Source of the DNA: an archaeon | Lineage (GTDB): Archaea; Nanoarchaeota; Nanoarchaeia; Pacearchaeales; GW2011-AR1 | Assembly (NCBI GenBank): GCA_030639395.1 | Contig: DAOWCW010000031.1 | Span: 1 to 8,228, forward strand | Length of the DNA stretch: 8,228 nt | Direction: 5' to 3' | Shown here: positions 5,415-8,228 of the stretch, piece after piece | Layout: each line of letters opens with the position of its first letter | Position numbering within the stretch: position 1 is the first letter of the stretch | Notes under the pieces: model-generated | Databases searched by the model: none | What the model saw: the letters and a program-made list of their open reading frames with translations, nothing else | What the model was told of the DNA's origin: nothing | Position numbers and translations under genes: made by a program

Positions 5415-6248
5415 CTAAACCATCGCCCCCTCAATACGATCTTTTTCTTTTTGAATAATTCTCTGAGCAACCCCTGAACCCCCACCAGCCATCGTCACTT
5501 TATTATTCAACTGCTTTTCAATAACCTTAGCCTCTTTCTCATAAACTTTCAAAACCTTCTTTACGTCACGTTTACTCCGCTTCCCATCACTCAACAAATT
5601 AAAAACTTTCATTTTATCATGCCCCATACGAATCGCCTTTCTAACCCAACTCACCAACTCATGATCCTGCCTCTCCACAACACGAGCCTTCCTTTCTAAT
5701 TTTTCACGTCGAGCAACAGTATATTCATCAATCTTCTTACCAACAAAATCTTTTATCCCAAAAAGAACTCTATCAATCCTATCCCAAAAACTAGGAACAT
5801 TAGATATGTCTTTGGCAATCTTCTTTTTCCTACAAATCTCATATAACATTTCCCCAAGATCCTCAACCCTTTTCTCCGTCAAATCCTTACCAGAGTAATA
5901 CAATTCAAACATTCCCTCACAAAATTCAACCTCTAAACTCTTACCCATCTTCTCAAAATCCCTAGCCAATTCACTATAATCTGATTTCAAAGACAATCCA
6001 TATTCTTCCTTAAAATAATTCTTAGCAGTCTTTCCAACGACATCCAACTTATTCTTAACATCCCCAGCCTTAGATAGAACAATCTTCATTCTATCAATCG
6101 GTGTCTTCTCCCTCCTCTTAGTAGCCTTAGCTTCCATCTTCCTCTTTGTTCGAATCTCAATAAAAATCAAAATACTAGCAACTACAACAGCGGCAAAAAC
6201 AAACCAAATCAAAAATACTACACGAGTATCATTCATCAACGAAATCAT
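5415..6248 (-). CDS. Single-pass membrane protein with a long basic helical cytoplasmic domain, 277 aa
   Basis: Family not recognised. The N-terminus (MISLMNDTR) is followed by one membrane segment at about residues 9-31, then a long Lys/Glu/Arg-rich, mostly helical cytoplasmic domain. About residues 195-245 read ELVSWVRKAIRMGHDKMKVFNLL and then a G-basic-V..VL..YEK pattern, like the short helical-hairpin units common in DPANN membrane proteins. That comparison is from memory. The frame extends to a GTG at 6254, but I choose the ATG at 6248 because GAGGTG (6259-6254) is a clear Shine-Dalgarno five bases before it, and the TATA-like box at 6283-6290 places the transcript start near 6260. It is the first gene of the operon with the Cys-rich surface protein, so the two may form a cross-membrane pair (inference). 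Confidence 0.85.
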   Translation of the reverse strand: MISLMNDTRVVFLIWFVFAAVVVASILIFIEIRTKRKMEAKATKRREKTPIDRMKIVLSKAGDVKNKLDVVGKTAKNYFKEEYGLSLKSDYSELARDFEKMGKSLEVEFCEGMFELYYSGKDLTEKRVEDLGEMLYEICRKKKIAKDISNVPSFWDRIDRVLFGIKDFVGKKIDEYTVARREKLERKARVVERQDHELVSWVRKAIRMGHDKMKVFNLLSDGKRSKRDVKKVLKVYEKEAKVIEKQLNNKVTMAGGGSGVAQRIIQKEKDRIEGAMV

Positions 6249-6253
6249 AAACA

Positions 6254-6259
6254 CACCTC
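6254..6259 (-). promoter_or_regulatory. Shine-Dalgarno site GAGGTG that fixes the 277-aa protein start
   Basis: On the minus strand, GAGGTG then TGTTT then ATG (6248). It is the clearest ribosome binding site in the window, where most first genes look leaderless. It overlaps the in-frame GTG at 6254, which is therefore unlikely to be the start. Confidence 0.75.
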
Positions 6260-6282
6260 ATAAAAACTCAAGGACAACCCAA

Positions 6283-6290
6283 TATAAAAA
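6283..6290 (-). promoter_or_regulatory. TATA-like box of the two-gene membrane protein operon
   Basis: TATAAAAA on the + strand, read as TTTTTATA on the minus strand. It is centred about 26 bp before position 6260, giving a short leader of roughly 12 bases that includes the Shine-Dalgarno site. Confidence 0.5.
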
Positions 6291-6321
6291 GCTTACTCCA
6301 AAATAAAAAACCCTTCCAAAA

Positions 6322-6330
6322 CTTTTAAAA
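6322..6330 (+). promoter_or_regulatory. TATA-like box of the Sm-like protein gene
   Basis: CTTTTAAAA, centred about 27 bp before the ATG at 6353; predicts a leaderless mRNA. Confidence 0.55.
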
Positions 6331-6352
6331 ACCGAAACAATCACTCAACCTC

Positions 6353-6589
6353 ATGGTAAACGGAATCGATAGACCTTTAGATTTGCTGAATTCAGCAAAA
6401 GGTAAAGAGATTTTAGTTCAGTTGAAAGACGGCAAACAATTTGTCGGAACTCTTTTAGCATTCGACATCCACATCAACGTGGTCCTCGAAGGTGCTAAAG
6501 CAGTAGAGAACGGAGAACAAACAACAAGTTACGGCTTGACTTTCCTCCGAGGCGACACAATCGTCTTTATCTCACCTTCAGCTAACTAA
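6353..6589 (+). CDS. Archaeal Sm-like protein (SmAP/LSm), 78 aa
   Basis: Sm-fold RNA-binding protein that forms heptameric rings on U-rich RNA and is tied to RNA processing. Sm1 motif: LLNSAKGKEILVQLKDGKQF-GTLLAFDIHINVVLEGA (about 11-48), with DIHIN in place of the usual D-HMN. Sm2 motif: GLTFLRGDTIVFISP (62-76), with the RGD of the RNA pocket. Length and spacing are standard for SmAP1. In many archaea the next gene is L37e; here there is none, and tRNase Z converges after 133 bp. Unlike most of the window, this gene is not C-rich and G-poor (8 C and 13 G in 6361-6420), which fits high expression or recent arrival. The ATG is supported by the TATA-like box at 6322. Confidence 0.95.
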   Translation: MVNGIDRPLDLLNSAKGKEILVQLKDGKQFVGTLLAFDIHINVVLEGAKAVENGEQTTSYGLTFLRGDTIVFISPSAN

Positions 6590-6601
6590 ATTTGAGCATT
6601 C

Positions 6602-6623
6602 GTCTGATTGTTTTAGCTCAGAC
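6602..6623 (+). terminator. Hairpin downstream of the Sm-like gene
   Basis: GTCTGA (6602-6607) pairs exactly with TCAGAC (6618-6623), leaving a 10-base loop, 13 bp after the stop codon. No T-run follows at once; the nearest is five T at 6710-6714. It may protect the mRNA 3' end or aid termination. A stem of this length could also arise by chance. Confidence 0.3.
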
Positions 6624-6665
6624 TTTGAACTTCTCAGAAAATCTACAGTTAGTGATAACTTTAAT

Positions 6666-6671
6666 AAAAAA
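6666..6671 (-). terminator. Possible oligo-T terminator of tRNase Z
   Basis: Six A on the + strand, so six T on the minus strand, about 52 bp past the tRNase Z stop. Archaeal termination often uses T-runs. A-rich sequence is common here, so this is weak. Confidence 0.25.
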
Positions 6672-6722
6672 TAGTATTGGTTCCTAATAGAAAAGTTCGC
6701 AATATAAAATTTTTGTCAGAAA

Positions 6723-7634
6723 TCAAAGTTCAACCCTATCCAAATCCTCAGGAACAACAACATTCTCAAAAACTTCCCTAGCCTCTTCTAATATAATCTT
6801 AGGAATTCCCTCATACCTCTGCGACAAATGAACCAAAGCCAATCCTTCAACCTTCGCCTTCTTAGCAATCCCAGCAGCCTCAACAGAACTCAAATGCGCT
6901 CTATTCTCAAGCAACTCCCCACTCTCTTTTTTGGAAAAAGTCGCCTCACAAACCAACAAGTCCGCACCCCTAGCCAACTTAACAGCATTCTCATTATACC
7001 GAGTATCCATTACAAAAGAAACCTTCCTCCCTACCTCCTTATATAGCAACTTCTTCCCATCTACTTTTTTCCCATCAATCTCAACAACCTTACCTTTAGC
7101 CAACTCAGCAATAAGTGGAGAATTAGGAATCTTCAACTTCTTCAACTTCCCGGTATCCAACCGTGATTTCTCCCTCACAACAAAAGAATACCCCACAGCC
7201 GGACAATCATGATCCATCTCCTTAGCCTCAACAAAATATTCACCTTCATCAAAAATAATCCCACTCTTAATCTCACTAACCTTCAAATCCAAATCCTCAC
7301 CTCTTTTTCCAACCAAATCCAAATATTTCCGAACCCATTCCTTAGTCCCCTTAGGTCCATAAATTTCCAATTTCCTATTATACCCATTCAACCTCAAAGT
7401 ATTCAAAATCCCAGGCAACCCAAAAACATGATCCCCATGCCAATGCGTAATCAAAATCCGCATAATCTTACAAGGATTCAAACCCGCCTTCCGAAACTGC
7501 CGTTGTGTCCCCTCACCACAATCAATCAAAATATTCTCGGCCTTATATTTCAACAACATAGCCAGATGATTCCGCCTCCGAGTAGGAATAGCCGAACCAG
7601 TCCCTAAAAACGTTAATTCAATTCTCTCTGCCAT
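6723..7634 (-). CDS. rnz: Ribonuclease Z (tRNase Z), 303 aa
   Basis: Metallo-beta-lactamase-fold endonuclease that cuts the 3' trailer from pre-tRNA just after the discriminator base, allowing CCA addition. Seen: FLGTGSAIPTRRRNH (9-23), zinc motif HWHGDH (64-69), His142 (DHD), Asp210 (VMDTRY), AHLSS with His247, and LVHLSQRY with His269. All expected metal ligands are present. The segment between about 155 and 200, rich in Lys, corresponds to the flexible arm region of the short RNase Z form. The length is normal for that form. Its start at 7634 follows a TATA-like sequence at 7655-7664, suggesting a leaderless mRNA. It diverges from tRNA-Arg, and since none of the four tRNAs encodes CCA, all would need it. 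Confidence 0.96.
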   Translation of the reverse strand: MAERIELTFLGTGSAIPTRRRNHLAMLLKYKAENILIDCGEGTQRQFRKAGLNPCKIMRILITHWHGDHVFGLPGILNTLRLNGYNRKLEIYGPKGTKEWVRKYLDLVGKRGEDLDLKVSEIKSGIIFDEGEYFVEAKEMDHDCPAVGYSFVVREKSRLDTGKLKKLKIPNSPLIAELAKGKVVEIDGKKVDGKKLLYKEVGRKVSFVMDTRYNENAVKLARGADLLVCEATFSKKESGELLENRAHLSSVEAAGIAKKAKVEGLALVHLSQRYEGIPKIILEEAREVFENVVVPEDLDRVEL

Positions 7635-7654
7635 AAATTATTAACCAAAAAGGA

Positions 7655-7664
7655 CTTTTTATTC
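7655..7664 (-). promoter_or_regulatory. TATA-like box of rnz
   Basis: GAATAAAAAG on the minus strand, centred about 25 bp before the rnz ATG at 7634. Confidence 0.45.
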
Positions 7665-7677
7665 TTTGCCAACAAAC

Positions 7678-7686
7678 TTAAAAATC
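7678..7686 (+). promoter_or_regulatory. TATA-like box of tRNA-Arg
   Basis: An A/T-rich CTTAAAAAT-type element centred about 26 bp before tRNA-Arg at 7708, in the 73-bp divergent gap with rnz. Confidence 0.4.
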
Positions 7687-7707
7687 AAATCTAACACCTA
7701 ATAATAA

Positions 7708-7782
7708 GCTCCCGTAACTCAGTCTGGATAGAGTGCCAGCCTTCTAAGCTGGAAGCCGCAGGTTCAAATCCTGCCGGGAGCG
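7708..7782 (+). tRNA. tRNA-Arg (anticodon UCU)
   Basis: Canonical cloverleaf: acceptor GCTCCCG/CGGGAGC with seven perfect pairs, D-arm ACTC...GAGT, anticodon stem CCAGC/GCTGG with loop CTTCTAA (anticodon TCT), T-arm GCAGG-TTCAAAT-CCTGC, discriminator G7782. No intron and no CCA. Unlike tRNA-Gln and tRNA-Cys, no copy of its 3' end occurs downstream in this window. It reads AGA (and possibly AGG) codons, frequent in this A-rich genome. Confidence 0.97.
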
Positions 7783-7827
7783 TTGAGATGATGGTTAAGA
7801 ATCGCCTCAGAGTTCTAAAGGCATCAA

Positions 7828-8022
7828 ATGAAAAAAATAACTTTTAAAGACGGAAGAGAAGCAGAAATAGAAATATGGAATAACTCTAGGTTACAAAAAT
7901 ATATAGAAGCAAATAATAGCTCTACAGAAAAAACAGGATCATGCCTGCATTATGAAAAATTCGGATTTTTGGTCCAAAATTTGTGGCAAAAAGATATAGC
8001 GAAAATTAAGTGCTTTAGTTAA
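7828..8022 (+). CDS. Small hypothetical protein, 64 aa
   Basis: Not recognised. It lies between tRNA-Arg and tRNA-Cys. The sequence starts MKKITFKDGREAEIEIW, suggesting an N-terminal beta-hairpin, then a polar middle (NNSSTEKTGSC) and a C-terminal half with LHYEKFGFLVQNLW. It is probably soluble, with no membrane segment. An AAGG six bases before the ATG could serve as a ribosome binding site; there is no TATA box at leaderless spacing, so it might be read from the tRNA-Arg promoter. G exceeds C here (10 versus 6 in 7861-7920), unlike EndA and most other genes, which could mean foreign origin. At this length a chance ORF in low-G+C DNA is possible. Confidence 0.5.
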   Translation: MKKITFKDGREAEIEIWNNSRLQKYIEANNSSTEKTGSCLHYEKFGFLVQNLWQKDIAKIKCFS

Positions 8023-8030
8023 GTTTAAAA
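8022..8030 (+). promoter_or_regulatory. TATA-like box of tRNA-Cys
   Basis: AGTTTAAAA, centred about 28 bp before tRNA-Cys (8055), directly after the stop codon of the 64-aa ORF. Confidence 0.4.
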
Positions 8031-8054
8031 GAATTCTTCATCTCAAGTTTTTAT

Positions 8055-8125
8055 GCAGGGATAGCCAAGCGGTAAGGCAAGCGGCTGCAACCCGCTGATC
8101 CTGGGTTCGATTCCCAGTCTCTGCT
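8055..8125 (+). tRNA. tRNA-Cys (anticodon GCA)
   Basis: Cloverleaf: acceptor GCAGGGA/TCTCTGC with one G-U, D-stem GCC/GGC, anticodon stem AGCGG/CCGCT with loop CTGCAAC (anticodon GCA), T-arm CTGGG-TTCGATT-CCCAG. Discriminator T8125 is the U73 identity base expected for Cys. No CCA is encoded. Six T (8125-8130, counting the discriminator) follow and may stop transcription. The 3' end, with the T-run and 20 more bases, is repeated 77 bp downstream. Confidence 0.96.
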
Positions 8126-8228
8126 TTTTTCTGGGAAGATGAATCATGGGTTCGATTTGGTTTACGGAGTAAATCATGCAACTTGTTGCCGAAGTCTCTG
8201 CTTTTTTCTGGGAAGATGAATCATGGGT
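8116..8228 (+). repeat. 77-bp-period tandem repeat from the tRNA-Cys 3' end (second copy cut)
   Basis: Bases 8116-8151 recur exactly at 8193-8228, where the window ends. The 36 shared bases cover the last bases of tRNA-Cys, the T-run and CTGGGAAGATGAATCATGGG. The array may go on past the edge. If the edge is a contig end, the repeat may also reflect assembly trouble. Confidence 0.9.
8131..8202 (+). other. 72-base tRNA-like unit ending in a copy of the tRNA-Cys 3' end
   Basis: This unit has the size of a tRNA and ends in the exact tRNA-Cys 3' end (AGTCTCTGCT). It folds into three arms: 8141-8158 (GAATC/GATTT, one G-U), 8159-8175 (GGTTT/AAATC, a 17-base arm with a 7-base loop ACGGAGT like an anticodon arm) and 8178-8189 (GCAA/TTGC). 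Its 5' bases CTGGGA pair only partly with TCTCTGC (5 of 7 positions counting T8130). TGGGTTCGATT from the tRNA T-arm (8102-8112) also recurs at 8147-8157, out of place. The third arm does not make a normal T-arm, so it is unlikely to be a working tRNA. It may be a decayed copy or a small element. Confidence 0.45.

Noticed and set aside
6590..6722. L37e gene expected after the Sm-like gene
   Set aside because: No frame with the zinc-binding CxxC pattern; the stretch holds only a 6-bp hairpin and T-runs.
7209..7607. 132-aa + strand ORF opposite tRNase Z
   Set aside because: Reverse of a gene with all zinc ligands intact; the Pro/Gln/Asn-rich product is a composition effect of the C-rich strand.
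7783..7827. Possible C/D box sRNA after tRNA-Arg (GATGATGG resembling box C)
   Set aside because: No CTGA box D at a suitable distance and no convincing closing stem.
8131..8202. A second working tRNA (17-base arm with loop ACGGAGT, apparent anticodon GGA)
   Set aside because: Position 33 is C, not U, the acceptor stem pairs at only 5 of 7 positions and there is no proper T-arm.
8116..8228. CRISPR array at the right edge
   Set aside because: The repeat overlaps the tRNA-Cys 3' end, only two copies are visible, and the intervening sequence folds like a unit instead of resembling a spacer.

Overview
The window looks like part of an archaeal chromosome. The RFC small subunit, Alba, S17e, L41e, an archaeal Sm protein, a homotetramer-size EndA and a tRNase Z are all archaeal-type. 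Four tRNA genes lack an encoded CCA. Most genes have a TATA-like box 25-27 bp before the start codon. Compact genes, A+T richness, lysine-rich basic proteins and a Cys-rich membrane-anchored protein suggest a small-genome DPANN-type archaeon (Woese-/Pacearchaeota-like). That placement is inference. Outside the most conserved genes the + strand is strongly C-rich and G-poor whichever way the genes point.

Layout. 1-1131 (minus strand): a tiny L41e gene, an unrecognised 150-aa protein and the start of rfcS, which runs off the left edge. 1211-1939 (+): tRNA-Gln(CUG), a structured 118-bp unit ending in an exact copy of the tRNA 3' end, then endA. 2008-2973 (+): a winged-helix, lysine-rich protein of unknown function. 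3069-3588 (+): S17e and Alba, one base apart. 3575-3841 (-): an 88-aa membrane protein that overlaps the Alba 3' end. 3919-3990 (+): a tRNA-Met(CAU) with odd bases in two loops. 4076-6248 (-): two membrane-anchored proteins in one operon, one cytoplasmic and helical, the other extracellular and Cys-rich. 6353-6589 (+): Sm-like protein. 6723-7634 (-): tRNase Z. 7708-8125 (+): tRNA-Arg(UCU), a 64-aa ORF and tRNA-Cys(GCA). From 8116 a 77-bp unit carrying the tRNA-Cys 3' end starts to repeat up to the window edge.

The genes share an RNA-processing theme. EndA removes tRNA introns, tRNase Z cuts 3' trailers (needed here because no tRNA encodes CCA), and Sm-like protein and Alba bind RNA or nucleic acid. 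EndA and tRNase Z each lie beside a tRNA gene. The ribosomal proteins and clamp loader are housekeeping.

The most unusual signal is at two of the four tRNAs (Gln and Cys). Each is followed by a foldable, tRNA-like unit that has lost nearly all similarity to the tRNA except an exact copy of its 3' end. In both, a short hairpin ending GC and then GAAG precedes the copied end. This could be a family of tRNA-tail elements or att-like duplications. It is not proven from one window.
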